In this document: one piece after another, positions 17,064-25,087 of the stretch
Position numbering within the stretch: the first letter of the stretch is position 1
Layout of the letters: each line of letters starts with the position of its first letter
Origin: Oscillibacter sp. 1-3
GTDB lineage: Bacteria > Bacillota > Clostridia > Oscillospirales > Oscillospiraceae
Assembly (NCBI RefSeq): GCF_000403435.2
Contig: NZ_KE159707.1
Span: forward strand, 64,274 to 128,273
DNA length: 64,000 nt
Reading direction: 5' to 3'
Notes under the pieces: generated by a model
What the model was told of the DNA's origin: nothing
Database searches by the model: none
Seen by the model: the letters and a program-made list of their open reading frames with translations, nothing else
Translations under genes and position numbers: made by a program

Positions 17064-17094
17064 GGGCTGGGTGCTAGTACATAACACCCAGCCC
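17064..17094 (-). terminator. Intergenic hairpin
   Basis: GGGCTGGGTG (17064-17073) pairs with CACCCAGCCC (17085-17094) in the gap 17,011-17,101 between two minus-strand genes. No T-run follows on either side, so it may be a processing or pausing structure rather than a true intrinsic terminator. Confidence 0.4.
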
Positions 17095-17101
17095 CCTGAC
17101 G

Positions 17102-18751
17102 TTACCGCTCTTTTGATGATTTGCGCCGCACTTTTTCCGGCGCTTCTTCTTTGAGCCCATATGCGGCAATGTCCTGGATGATCGCATTGGCCTCTGCCTG
17201 TACAGCCTCGTTCCCATCCATCGCTATGCCGGACACAGCCAGCGCGATCTCCCTGGCGCCGCCGGTTCCTCCTTTTTGAAGCATCCGGGCAAAAACGGCA
17301 ACCGTACCCTCTCGGGATGTTTCGTCCGCAAAGTCCTCGGGGATGCACTGCCGGCCCAGGTCATAGATTCGCGCGGCGATGCTGCCAGCCGTGACAGCGG
17401 GGAAGTATGGGTTGTCCCACTCCTCAAAGGAAACCGGCGCACAGCCCGGAGGCTGCACCAGATCGAAGCCGATTTCCTTGGACACCCAGCCCAGGATTTC
17501 CGACACAACCGGGTCCTCCCGCAGACGGTCCATCTGAGTAAAATCGGTGACGAGGTAGTTCCGTCCCTGACGCACATAGAGGATGTCAGCGGCACTGAGG
17601 CCATCGGCACTCTCAATACCCAGGGCGAGGTGGGCGGGAGGCCGTCCATCCGGACCGAGTCCTACAGCTTCACTGTTATAGTCCTGGGGCCGCAACTCCA
17701 AGAAACGGGCTTTTGCTTCTTCCAGAGAGGCAAAGCGTTCTATGGGGGTGTACTTTTCAGATTTGACGGACCAGGTATTAAGGTCTTGAACAAGATACAG
17801 CCGCCAGTCATTCTCAGGCTCCGGGCCGGCTTCTCCAGGCTGCCGGTCGGGCAAGGGCCGGATGCACTCCAGGTGCTTCGCCTCCCAAATGGCGTCGTGA
17901 TTAAGCTGCCTCTGCCAGACAGCGGCCTTTGGAGACCAGCGGAAGCCCTTGCCCTTCAGCGCGGCCCTGACCTCGGCGGACGGCTTTTCATCAAAATGAA
18001 TTTGCAGGCGATTCGCCTCCCGGTTCATCTCCACTTTGCCGCCCTCAAAGGCCCAGCCCTCATACTCTGTCTCCGCTCTCCGCGTCAGCTCCTCGATCCG
18101 CTTCTTCGTCTGCCGGATCGAGGCGTTATTATTGGTGAGGCGGAAACTCGGATAAGGCACGGGGTCTTTCCTCCAGTCCCGTGCCATGGAAGCCTTCAGC
18201 TTCTCGGCCTCCACAGCATCCAGACCCGGACAGCCGTCCAAGGTCTTGTGCTTACGGTAGTAGGCGTTCACGGCCTTCATGGACTCCTGGTCCCGCTCCA
18301 GGTTCTCCAGCTTGGCTTTCAGCTTCTGGACCACCTCGGGATCGTCGGAGCTGATGCCGCCCCGGCCTGTGCCGCGGATTTTGTCCAGGATGCCCTGGAT
18401 CTCCTGCCACTCCTGTAAGGCCGCATTCTCCGCCTGATTCTGCTTCTCCTTTTTGCGCACAGGGAAATTGCCCCCTCCGGCCACCAGAATGGACGGGACT
18501 CGGGTGGCGATGGCATTTCGCCGGTTGATATTCTCCGCCAGTCTCCGGGCGTAGAGGTCCAGCAGGTGGTCGATCTTCTCGTGATGGATGGGGTCTACCT
18601 TTCGCTTCTGCTCCTCTGCGATCCGGGCGGCCTCGTCCACGGACCTCCGGTACTCCGCCGTGGCGCTGCCCTCCTTGTAGTCGAAGTAGCTGGTCATCTC
18701 CTTGGCCCGGCGGGCCAGCTCCTCATTGATGGAATAATATTGGATGATCAT
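17102..18751 (-). CDS. Large mobile-element protein with a GKGFRWSPKA domain
   Basis: The 549-residue protein begins MIIQYYSINEELARRAKEM. An N-terminal helical region (about 1-160) is followed by a domain with IHFDEKPSAEVRAALKGKGFRWSPKAAVWQR (about 240-275), a module common in polyvalent proteins of phages and conjugative elements. A third domain runs from WRLYLVQDLNTWSVKSEKYTPIERFASLEEA. I chose the ATG at 18,751 rather than the upstream open frame because it matches the conserved start. It ends KVRRKSSKER. It may work in the recipient after transfer, as proposed for polyvalent proteins, but this is inference. Confidence 0.65.
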   Translation of the reverse strand: MIIQYYSINEELARRAKEMTSYFDYKEGSATAEYRRSVDEAARIAEEQKRKVDPIHHEKIDHLLDLYARRLAENINRRNAIATRVPSILVAGGGNFPVRKKEKQNQAENAALQEWQEIQGILDKIRGTGRGGISSDDPEVVQKLKAKLENLERDQESMKAVNAYYRKHKTLDGCPGLDAVEAEKLKASMARDWRKDPVPYPSFRLTNNNASIRQTKKRIEELTRRAETEYEGWAFEGGKVEMNREANRLQIHFDEKPSAEVRAALKGKGFRWSPKAAVWQRQLNHDAIWEAKHLECIRPLPDRQPGEAGPEPENDWRLYLVQDLNTWSVKSEKYTPIERFASLEEAKARFLELRPQDYNSEAVGLGPDGRPPAHLALGIESADGLSAADILYVRQGRNYLVTDFTQMDRLREDPVVSEILGWVSKEIGFDLVQPPGCAPVSFEEWDNPYFPAVTAGSIAARIYDLGRQCIPEDFADETSREGTVAVFARMLQKGGTGGAREIALAVSGIAMDGNEAVQAEANAIIQDIAAYGLKEEAPEKVRRKSSKER

Positions 18752-18802
18752 TCGCCTCCTTCGCACACAGCGAAGCCGGGGAACGCAAAACACGTTCCCC
18801 GG

Positions 18803-19012
18803 CTATCGTTCCATATTCTTCTTTTTTCTGGACGACTTTTGCTGAGAGGGATAAGGTACAAATTCTTCCTCTCCCTCAATGATGCTGAATTCTGACCGCA
18901 GGAGATAATGCGTTTCGTCCTTTTGATATTGACGTATCAGATCCACGGCTCGGTCTTTTGTGGCCGCACTTCCACATTGTGTGCCGTCCTTGAAAACATA
19001 AAAACGTTTCAT
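18803..19012 (-). CDS. Small conserved protein, KRFYVFKDGTQ family, copy 2
   Basis: The 69-residue paralogue of the protein at 6,102-6,311 begins MKRFYVFKDGTQCGS and contains DLIRQYQKDETHY and EEEFVPYPS. Its last residues, SSRKKKNMER, differ from those of copy 1 but are again strongly basic and finish Glu-Arg. GGAGG lies eight bases before the ATG at 19,012. The next gene downstream starts more than 50 bases later, so the tail is not dictated by an overlapping start or Shine-Dalgarno. Confidence 0.7.
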   Translation of the reverse strand: MKRFYVFKDGTQCGSAATKDRAVDLIRQYQKDETHYLLRSEFSIIEGEEEFVPYPSQQKSSRKKKNMER

Positions 19013-19036
19013 CGTCAATTCCTCCCTTCGCGCGGA

Positions 19037-19435
19037 TTATCTTTCACAGACACGGTTTTTGGTTGAAACAGACCGTTTTTGTGGAGCAGACGGCAGCAGT
19101 TCGGCGGGCGGCGTGTCGGAGCGCAGCAGGCCCAGGAGGCTGTACTGCGCCCCGATATCCGTCGCCGTGATCTCCTTCACGCACAGCCGCATCCAGGGGA
19201 GACTCTCCGCCATCTGCTGGGACAGGAGCACAATGTCCATGGTGGTCATTGGCGCGTCGGAAACGTAGACGGAGTTCTGCCGCCACGCAAAGCCCTGCTT
19301 TTCCATGAACCGCCGAATGTCCTGATAGGCTTTCCTGTAATGATGTTCGCTCCGCGCCCGTTCGCCGCGAGGATAGTGGGCCTCCAGCGCCTCCTGGCTG
19401 AGGTCAAAGGTGATCTGCTTTCGAGTCGTCTTCAT
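19037..19435 (-). CDS. VapD-like protein
   Basis: The 132-residue protein has the VapD pattern: ITFDLSQEALEAHYP, a YRKAYQDIRRFMEKQGFAWRQNSVYVSD segment and LPWMRLCVKEITATDIG. VapD proteins have a Cas2-like ferredoxin fold and some are RNases. The first 100 residues carry this domain; a 30-residue extension ends QKRSVSTKNRVCER, which ordinary VapD proteins lack as far as I recall. The stop is 24 bases before the next start, so this tail is not encoded by overlap. It may act as a toxin or in interference with recipient RNA. Confidence 0.72.
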   Translation of the reverse strand: MKTTRKQITFDLSQEALEAHYPRGERARSEHHYRKAYQDIRRFMEKQGFAWRQNSVYVSDAPMTTMDIVLLSQQMAESLPWMRLCVKEITATDIGAQYSLLGLLRSDTPPAELLPSAPQKRSVSTKNRVCER

Positions 19436-19437
19436 GG

Positions 19438-19680
19438 TCAGCGCTCACGCTCCTTTTTTCCTTCGAGAGCGCTCTCCCGCAAGGACGCGGTCGCCTCCTC
19501 CTTTGAGCGGAACATACGGCCAGGGGAGACACGGTGGAACAGCCCGCTGTTCCCACGAACACCGAAGTATCTGCCGTCAAAGGACTCCACGGTATGCGCC
19601 AGAGAGGTCCTCTTGGCCTTGCTCGTGATCAGATAGCAGACATCCCCTTTTCGCCACCCGCCGGGAAATACGTCCGTCAT
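19438..19680 (-). CDS. Small unknown protein
   Basis: The 80-residue protein begins MTDVFPGGWRKGDVCYLI and has a beta-rich middle (AHTVESFDGRYFGVRGNSGLFHRV). It is not a family I can name. The start overlaps the upstream gene by four bases (ATGA). The C-terminus SALEGKKERER is basic and Arg-ended. The gene sits in the coupled run of small accessory genes. Confidence 0.55.
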   Translation of the reverse strand: MTDVFPGGWRKGDVCYLITSKAKRTSLAHTVESFDGRYFGVRGNSGLFHRVSPGRMFRSKEEATASLRESALEGKKERER

Positions 19681-19979
19681 TGCTCCACACACACCTTTCC
19701 AGCCTGGGCAAGCACATCCTCCTCGCCGTCCTCGTCCTGCCAGACGCAGGAGGCGGCGCAGTCCCGGAACCAGTCCGCCCGCAGCAGGGACAGGATCACG
19801 TCCCACATGGAGGCGAAGTCGTCGCCGTGGCCCTTGTCCTGGAAGATCAGGACCTCGCCGTCGGAGACGCAGGGTAAATCATGGACGGCGAACAGGCTCT
19901 TGACGGTTTGCCGCACATTCTCCAGGACAAGGCCCCGCCGCTCCACGGCAGCTTTGTCAAAGGTAATTTTTACGTTCAT
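19677..19979 (-). CDS. Small unknown protein
   Basis: The 100-residue acidic protein starts MNVKITFDKAAVERRGLVLENVRQ and contains DVILSLLRADWFRDCAASCVWQDEDGEEDV. No family is recognised. AGGAGGT precedes the ATG. Unlike its neighbours it has no basic tail (ends GKVCVEQ). The 85-base gap to the methyltransferase gene holds no clear signal. Confidence 0.55.
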   Translation of the reverse strand: MNVKITFDKAAVERRGLVLENVRQTVKSLFAVHDLPCVSDGEVLIFQDKGHGDDFASMWDVILSLLRADWFRDCAASCVWQDEDGEEDVLAQAGKVCVEQ

Positions 19980-20064
19980 GCTTGATACCTCCTCTTTGTT
20001 TTGTAGCCCACATCATACCGTACTTTTTTGACCATATCCAGAAGAATCGGCAGACAGCCGCGCC

Positions 20065-20784
20065 TTACGCTGCCTGCTCCAGCTCCCTCTCGATCCGCTC
20101 TCTGGCAAGGCGGGCGTATTCATCCGTGACCTCGATGCCGGTGGCGGTGTAGCCCTCCAGCACGGCGGCCAGGACGGTGGTGCCGGACCCGGCGAAGGGG
20201 TCCAGGATGTGGCCTCCCGGCTCCGTGATCTTCACGATGTCCCGCATGAGCTGGAGGGGCTTCTCCGTCAGATGGATGCGGTTCTGGGGATTGCCGTACT
20301 TGAACACGCCGGGGAGGCAGGGGACCGGGCGGCTGATGGGCATATCACCGTTGGAGCCCCAGATGATGTACTCGGCCTGCTGGCGGAAGCGGCCCTTCTG
20401 AGGGCGGCTGTTGCCCTTATCCCAGACGGCGGTGCCCCGCCAGATCCAGCCCGCCCACTGGAGGGCGTCGCTGGCCGCAGGGAGTTGCCGCCAGTCGATG
20501 AACATACAAACCGGCGCGCCGGGCTTGCACAGCTTCCGTGCGTCCGCCAGCCATGCCGCCGCCCAGCGGGTCCAGGAGCGCTGGTCCTTGGCGTCCCCCT
20601 CGAAGGGCGGGGGCGCGGCGTCGCCCATGCTGGAATACTTTTTGATGGTAGATTTATTTTTCTCGCCCTGGGTCCGTCCCCCGGAGGCGTAGGGCGGGTC
20701 GGTGATGACGGCGTCGAAGGTTCCGGGGGAGAACTCTCCCAGCAGCTTCAGTGCGTCGCCGTGAAGAATTGTCCATTTATCGTT
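20065..20784 (-). CDS. Site-specific DNA methyltransferase (N6-adenine/N4-cytosine, beta class)
   Basis: The 239-residue enzyme has the amino-methyltransferase order of the beta class: catalytic DPPYAS at about residues 25-30 and the SAM-binding DPFAGSGTT near 200-208. TEKP before the SAM motif is also typical. No restriction endonuclease is adjacent, so it is an orphan methyltransferase, which on conjugative elements often protects incoming DNA. The start ATG overlaps the upstream gene by eight bases with stop included (TATGAACGATAA), one of the recurrent junctions here. Confidence 0.9.
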   Translation of the reverse strand, partial: NDKWTILHGDALKLLGEFSPGTFDAVITDPPYASGGRTQGEKNKSTIKKYSSMGDAAPPPFEGDAKDQRSWTRWAAAWLADARKLCKPGAPVCMFIDWRQLPAASDALQWAGWIWRGTAVWDKGNSRPQKGRFRQQAEYIIWGSNGDMPISRPVPCLPGVFKYGNPQNRIHLTEKPLQLMRDIVKITEPGGHILDPFAGSGTTVLAAVLEGYTATGIEVTDEYARLARERIERELEQAA

Positions 20785-21388
20785 CATAGGCAGATTTTCC
20801 TTTCTTTTTATGAGATTTTTTAGGTTCAATAGAGGGCGTGGACAGCTCCGTGTCCACATATTCGCTGATGATATTGAGGGCTTTGTCATAGTCCTTGCAG
20901 GAGGTGATGCGATCCACCATCTCCTTGTTTTCGGCGTTCATTCCCGCCATCTGCAGCAAGAAGGAGGCCCGGCCCATAATGGAGAAAATGTTGCCGTCAT
21001 GGCCCATCAGCTCCATCTTCGGCTTCCGGGGAGGTCGCTGCTCCGCTTGGATGAAGCCGCCCAGCCGGTTGGGGACGTAATCAGAAAGCCATGTGCCGCC
21101 GAACTGGCCGTGGGTCTGGAGCCGCCACATGGCCAGCTTGCCTACGTCCAGCTTCACATCCTCGAAGGGGAACAGCAGGCAGGTCCGATCATCGTGCTGG
21201 AACACGGTCACATTCTCAGTATGAAACGTGCTGCCGTCCAGCAGGATACCGCTTTCGGTGAGCAGTCCGTTGACGCCGTTCAGCCATTCCCGCAAAGGGC
21301 CGCCGCAGCCCTGGAGGATGAGACCCTCCTGATTGTTCATTGTTCGCAGATCGTCCGCAGTAATCTGCCGGATTGCGTTATCGCTCAT
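20777..21388 (-). CDS. Conserved mobile-element protein, unknown function
   Basis: The 203-residue protein begins MSDNAIRQITADDLRTMNNQEGLILQGCGG and contains FPFEDVKLDVGKLAMWRL and FGGTWLSDYVPNRLGG. I recognise it as a family common on clostridial conjugative elements but without known function. It ends KKSHKKKGKSAYER. Both its ends take part in long gene overlaps: its start ATGAGCGATAA contains the upstream stop and its last codons contain the methyltransferase start. Confidence 0.65.
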   Translation of the reverse strand: MSDNAIRQITADDLRTMNNQEGLILQGCGGPLREWLNGVNGLLTESGILLDGSTFHTENVTVFQHDDRTCLLFPFEDVKLDVGKLAMWRLQTHGQFGGTWLSDYVPNRLGGFIQAEQRPPRKPKMELMGHDGNIFSIMGRASFLLQMAGMNAENKEMVDRITSCKDYDKALNIISEYVDTELSTPSIEPKKSHKKKGKSAYER

Positions 21389-21992
21389 GTACGTTTTTCC
21401 CCTTTCCTGATCTGGTTTTCCTTTTTGGAGTGTGCGGTGGTTCAATTTCTACATAATTGGAGAGGACCGTCAAAGCGTCTTGCGGGTTCTTGGCGCTGAA
21501 CACCAGAAACGCCATCGCCGCCGCTTCCTGCTGCTGTCCGGCCTCCTTCAGCGTCTTGATGGCGCGGCGCAGGACAGAGTAAACATCCTCGCCCGGATAG
21601 GCAAGCGGAATCTTGGGCTTTGCGGGGTTATCCGGCGTGACAGGAGAAGGGAGCGCCTTCTCCGAAGGTTGGGCAAGCTGCTCTTTTTTGTACAGCTCCC
21701 TGTCCCGGATTTCCCACAGCATATGGCCCATTTCGCCCTTGTGGCTGTATCCTGTGATCTCGGATTCCCAACAGCCCCGCACAACCTCCAGCGGGTCATC
21801 GAATTGGAGCAGAAATTCCATGTCATCGTCATCACAGGCGTTCAGCAGCTCCCCGCAGAGCTGCTGGGCGGCGGTAATCTCCGGGGCCAGTTTAATGATC
21901 TCATCAAAGGGTTTTTCCCGAAGCTGGGCGAGATAGTCCCGGTAGTTTTGGTCCAATCTCGCCTGCAAAAGCTCACTTCGATCTTGACTCAT
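21378..21992 (-). CDS. DUF3848-like mobile-element protein
   Basis: The 204-residue protein has an N-terminal helical region (LDQNYRDYLAQLREKPFDEIIKLAPEITAAQQL) and DDPLEVVRGCWESEI, which resembles DUF3848. A Pro-rich linker leads to a second helical segment (VLRRAIKTLKEAGQQQEAAAMAFLVFSAKNPQDAL). The tail is KRKTRSGKGKNVHER, the longest basic run in the set. It overlaps the upstream gene by four bases and the downstream gene by 11. Confidence 0.6.
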   Translation of the reverse strand: MSQDRSELLQARLDQNYRDYLAQLREKPFDEIIKLAPEITAAQQLCGELLNACDDDDMEFLLQFDDPLEVVRGCWESEITGYSHKGEMGHMLWEIRDRELYKKEQLAQPSEKALPSPVTPDNPAKPKIPLAYPGEDVYSVLRRAIKTLKEAGQQQEAAAMAFLVFSAKNPQDALTVLSNYVEIEPPHTPKRKTRSGKGKNVHER

Positions 21993-22771
21993 CTGTCACG
22001 GCCCGCCTTTCGAACAGGCTGCTTGCGGGGCCAGACTTGCCGGACAGGTTCCTGTTCATAAACGACAGGAATTCCCCGCTCCTGGGCGCGGTGGATTTCC
22101 GCCCGCATCCCCTCGGTGATTGTGGAGCCGTAGACATTGAGCTGCTGGCAGGACTCCACCAGCTGCAGGCCCATCTCCCGCGCCGCCTCGTCCTGAACGG
22201 AACAGGCCGGATCGGCGTTGGAAGGAAGCGTAATGTGGGGGCAGACGGGGATGCTGCCGGATTGAAATACCTCCTGAGCCTTCTGCCGGGCGAACTCAAT
22301 GTTGCCGATCACATCCCCCCGGAGCGGGACGCAGATGTACACCAGCTTTGGGCTGCTGTGAACAGGCTGAGGCGGCCTCTCCCGGAACGGCTCCAGATAC
22401 TGCCGGACCTGCCGGACAAGCTGTTCCCGGTCCGCCTGGGTGGGGACCCAGGCATACCACTCCGTCTGGCCGTTGCAGGTCCAAATATGCGGTATAACGC
22501 CGTTTGCAAAATTAGGGTTTCCGGGAACGGGCTTCCTGCCCCAAATGTCCCGGAATCTCAGCAGCAGGGTATCCACGGGTCCGCCGGAGCGGTTCAGTAC
22601 CGTGAGCTTCATCGCGTCGTAATGATCCATGACCCCGGTGGTGACGAACTCCGCCCGGACCCGCAGCTCTTTCCCCAGCGTTCCCAGGCAAATCTTGCCC
22701 GTGAAATTGGGGTCCGAAATGGTCTGACCATCCCCAAATAATTTCCGCAGTTCTCCCTCGAAAAAGTTCAT
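21989..22771 (-). CDS. Two-domain protein with DUF4406-like (nucleoside deoxyribosyltransferase fold) C-terminus
   Basis: The 260-residue protein has an N-terminal domain of unknown function (1-140) seen in conjugative elements, containing VLNRSGGPVDTLLLRFRDIWG. The C-terminal domain (about 143-240) reads LVYICVPLRGDVIGNIEFARQ, then CPHITLP and a YGSTITEGMRAEIHRAQERGIPVV segment, typical of DUF4406/nucleoside 2-deoxyribosyltransferase-like folds. It may act on nucleotides or sense them. It ends WPRKQPVRKAGRDR. Confidence 0.65.
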   Translation of the reverse strand: MNFFEGELRKLFGDGQTISDPNFTGKICLGTLGKELRVRAEFVTTGVMDHYDAMKLTVLNRSGGPVDTLLLRFRDIWGRKPVPGNPNFANGVIPHIWTCNGQTEWYAWVPTQADREQLVRQVRQYLEPFRERPPQPVHSSPKLVYICVPLRGDVIGNIEFARQKAQEVFQSGSIPVCPHITLPSNADPACSVQDEAAREMGLQLVESCQQLNVYGSTITEGMRAEIHRAQERGIPVVYEQEPVRQVWPRKQPVRKAGRDR

Positions 22772-23394
22772 CGGGCCATCCCCTTCCTCTTGGGCTGTTT
22801 CTCCCGTTTTTCAGCGCCCCGGCAGGGTTTCAGCTCATCCCTGGATGGCCCCGGAATGATGGAGCGGCTCAGGCCGTCAAGGATCAGCGCATCTTGTGTG
22901 TCGTTGCGGATTTTTTCCTCCCAGAGGATCACCGCGGTTCCGGTAACCACCACAGCGCCCGCCACCGTGCCGTAGACGACGGATTGCCCGCTGAGCTTTG
23001 GGAATTTCCCTTTGTCCTTAGCGTCAAGGAGCATGGCGGTGCCGGCTGCCCTGGCAGACTCACTGAGAACCGCGCCCCGAATGTACGCAGCGTCCTCCGC
23101 CCTGGCGTGGCCGGACAACGTGCTCCGCTGCGTTACATACGCCTGGTCACAGGCGACGGCTTCATCCCGCAGGCAGGAATCCTTGTCCACAGAGGCGCTC
23201 CCGGCGGCGATGGCGTCGCCGAAGATCCAGGAGGCGTCCTCCTGCTCCTGGGAAAGGTTGTGCTCCCCCTCCACGAAGCCGCCCAGGTCCCCGGCCCGCA
23301 CCTCAATGCCCACGTCCCGCAGGGCGCGGATGCGGTGGAGGAAGGGGTACTTCTCATGGGCGATGTCCGTGATCTCATATTTTTTACTGCTCGT
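22768..23394 (-). CDS. Beta-helix-repeat protein with an ACG start codon
   Basis: The 208-residue frame begins (M)SSKKYEITDIAHEKYPFLHRIRALRDV, then GDLGGFVEGEHNLS and a series of short repeats (SWIFGDA, LRDEA, VTQRS, LSGHA, YIRGA), a left-handed beta-helix pattern seen in phage and element proteins. GAGGAG is spaced nine bases from ACG at 23,394-23,392, with an in-frame TAA directly before it; no ATG exists upstream and the first GTG is 27 codons later, after conserved sequence. A hydrophobic stretch (TVAGAVVVTGTAVIL) follows the repeats. It ends REKQPKRKGMAR. Confidence 0.65.
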   Translation of the reverse strand, partial: TSSKKYEITDIAHEKYPFLHRIRALRDVGIEVRAGDLGGFVEGEHNLSQEQEDASWIFGDAIAAGSASVDKDSCLRDEAVACDQAYVTQRSTLSGHARAEDAAYIRGAVLSESARAAGTAMLLDAKDKGKFPKLSGQSVVYGTVAGAVVVTGTAVILWEEKIRNDTQDALILDGLSRSIIPGPSRDELKPCRGAEKREKQPKRKGMAR

Positions 23395-23524
23395 TTACAT
23401 CAACTCCTCTGTAAAAATTGTGCTTTGGGTCAGCCCCAAACAGTACTATTTTTATGGTGAAAAGGCTATCACGATATTCAACAAAGAAACAGGTGGAAAC
23501 CCGGCGAAAGCGACAGGGGGCAGA

Positions 23525-24307
23525 CTACCTGTCCTTTGGCTTTTCCCTCCTTTTGGAGCCCTTTTCCCGGCGAAGCGGCTTGCTCTGGCGGAACGCCTCC
23601 GCAAACCGCCGTTCCGCCAGCTCCCGCCAGAGGGGGTTGTATTCTACCTGAACACGGTTTTTCTCCACTTCAAAGGTGATTTGGGCGGCGACGGCGGGAC
23701 AGGTTTTGAATATGGCAGTCATGGCCTGGGTCATCTCCGGGTCGTTTCCCATAAACAGCCGGTGGGAGGAATCGTCCGCCTTGGCGGGGCAGGTACTCTT
23801 GTCGTTCCACAGCAGCGAGACAGCATTGATCACAGGGACAGCGTGTTCCCTGGCAAAGTTTCTGGCCCGCAGCAGGGCCATTTCCGGATGGAAGCAGCCG
23901 AAGTCCACGGTGTAGAAGGTTTTCAATTTATTACCCTCCCGGACCGTAAGCAGAGCCAGAGGGCTGTTCTCGTCTGCCGACCGGGGCGTATGGAAGTACA
24001 TCAAGCAGCCCTGATCCGCCAGCGCGGCGATCTGTTCCAACGTACTGCCGCTTTGCATATACACAGCGGCGGCGGCCATCTCGGAAGGCAGGAGCGTGGC
24101 GCAGGAAATGGACTCGTAAACAGCCTGTACTGCTTCCGGGCTGAAATTGTTCGCAAGGAAGCCGAAGACCGTGACCATCTTCTCTAAAAAGCTGTGGGAG
24201 AACTCGTCGCACATATCCAGCCCGTAGGCGTACCACGCCTCCGTGGCTTTGGCGTTCGGGCGGGGGACCAACTGCTGGAGCTGACGTTCAAATTCTTCTC
24301 TTTTCAT
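23525..24307 (-). CDS. Conserved accessory protein, PxEM family copy 2
   Basis: The 260-residue protein (start ATG 24,307, GGGGAGG upstream) has F-x-x-Q-L-x-x-L-V-P near the start, FSPEAVQAVYESISCATLLPSEMAAAAVYMQSG around residues 75-105, and a PLWRELAERRF segment near the end. It aligns along its whole length with the protein at 50,383-51,207 (PLWEKLRDEL). Function is unknown. The tail is KGSKRREKPKDR. The 130-base gap downstream (23,395-23,524) shows no clear signal apart from the Shine-Dalgarno of the next gene. Confidence 0.65.
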   Translation of the reverse strand: MKREEFERQLQQLVPRPNAKATEAWYAYGLDMCDEFSHSFLEKMVTVFGFLANNFSPEAVQAVYESISCATLLPSEMAAAAVYMQSGSTLEQIAALADQGCLMYFHTPRSADENSPLALLTVREGNKLKTFYTVDFGCFHPEMALLRARNFAREHAVPVINAVSLLWNDKSTCPAKADDSSHRLFMGNDPEMTQAMTAIFKTCPAVAAQITFEVEKNRVQVEYNPLWRELAERRFAEAFRQSKPLRREKGSKRREKPKDR

Positions 24308-24336
24308 AGAACCTCCCCGAACTATTGTCTTGTACT

Positions 24337-25086
24337 TCATGCGGCGCTCCGAAGCGCGCCCTGATCTTCCTGCCGGAAGAGGGCGTCGATGTCCGAGAAG
24401 CGCTGAGTGCGGTTGAATTTTTCTGTCGCCTTTCCAGGAATGGCCTGGAGTTCCAGCATCCTGGCCCACAGGTCCGGGTGATGGTCGTAAAGGTGGCGCA
24501 GTTCCGCCCGCTTGGCATTGGGGCAGAACCAGCAGCCGCCCCGGTCCGTGAAGGCGTAGACAGGCGAAAGGAGCCCCGCGCGATTGCAGAGCTCCCAGGC
24601 GTCTTTTTCTGTGAAGTTGTACTTTTCCAGCAGGGAAATCTGTCTGCCGTCCTCCAGGCGCAGCAGACGGTCCGTTTCATCCTGGGCGATGCCGACGTAC
24701 TGCACGGTCCCAGGAGGAAGGGACTTTTGATACCGCTCAATGGGCCGGACCTTGCAGTCCCGCTGGACGGCGCACTTCCCGCACAGGGGGAAGGAGTGCA
24801 CCATGCCCTTCTTCGGGCCGCGGGTGATCCTGCCGGTGAACAGGTCCACATAGGTCTTCTGAGCTCGAAGGACGATTACCTTGACCCCCATTCGCTCCAG
24901 GGCGGGGATGGCGGTTTTGTAGATGAAGTCCCGGTGTTCCGGCACCTCGCCGGAAATGTCTTTGTTGAACATGACTTCGCAGTAGACCGCCTCGTCCAGA
25001 GGCTCGTTATGTTCCAAAGCCAGCAGCAGAGTCGCCAGAGAGTCCTTGCCAAAAGAACAGGAGGCAATAAATTTGGTCCGTTCCAT
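24337..25086 (-). CDS. PP-loop enzyme of the PAPS reductase/adenine nucleotide alpha-hydrolase family
   Basis: The 249-residue protein carries the PP-loop CSFGKDSLA at residues 10-18, which binds ATP or an adenylated substrate. Two cysteine clusters (CGKCAVQRDC and GGCWFCPNAKR) could hold zinc or an iron-sulfur cluster. The family includes PAPS reductases, phage proteins and DndC-like DNA sulfur-modification enzymes, but no other dnd genes are present. It ends without a basic tail. It lies next to metK in the operon, so adenosyl/sulfur chemistry in this cluster is possible but unproven. Confidence 0.8.
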   Translation of the reverse strand: MERTKFIASCSFGKDSLATLLLALEHNEPLDEAVYCEVMFNKDISGEVPEHRDFIYKTAIPALERMGVKVIVLRAQKTYVDLFTGRITRGPKKGMVHSFPLCGKCAVQRDCKVRPIERYQKSLPPGTVQYVGIAQDETDRLLRLEDGRQISLLEKYNFTEKDAWELCNRAGLLSPVYAFTDRGGCWFCPNAKRAELRHLYDHHPDLWARMLELQAIPGKATEKFNRTQRFSDIDALFRQEDQGALRSAA

Positions 25087-25087
25087 A

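Noticed and set aside
19677-19979. Toxin-antitoxin pair formed by 19438 and 19677, or 19677 with VapD
   Set aside because: The gene order and four-base overlap would allow it, but neither small protein has a recognisable toxin or antitoxin motif.
24337-25086. DNA phosphorothioation (Dnd) system
   Set aside because: Only a PP-loop protein is present; no DndA, DndB, DndD or DndE-like genes are nearby.
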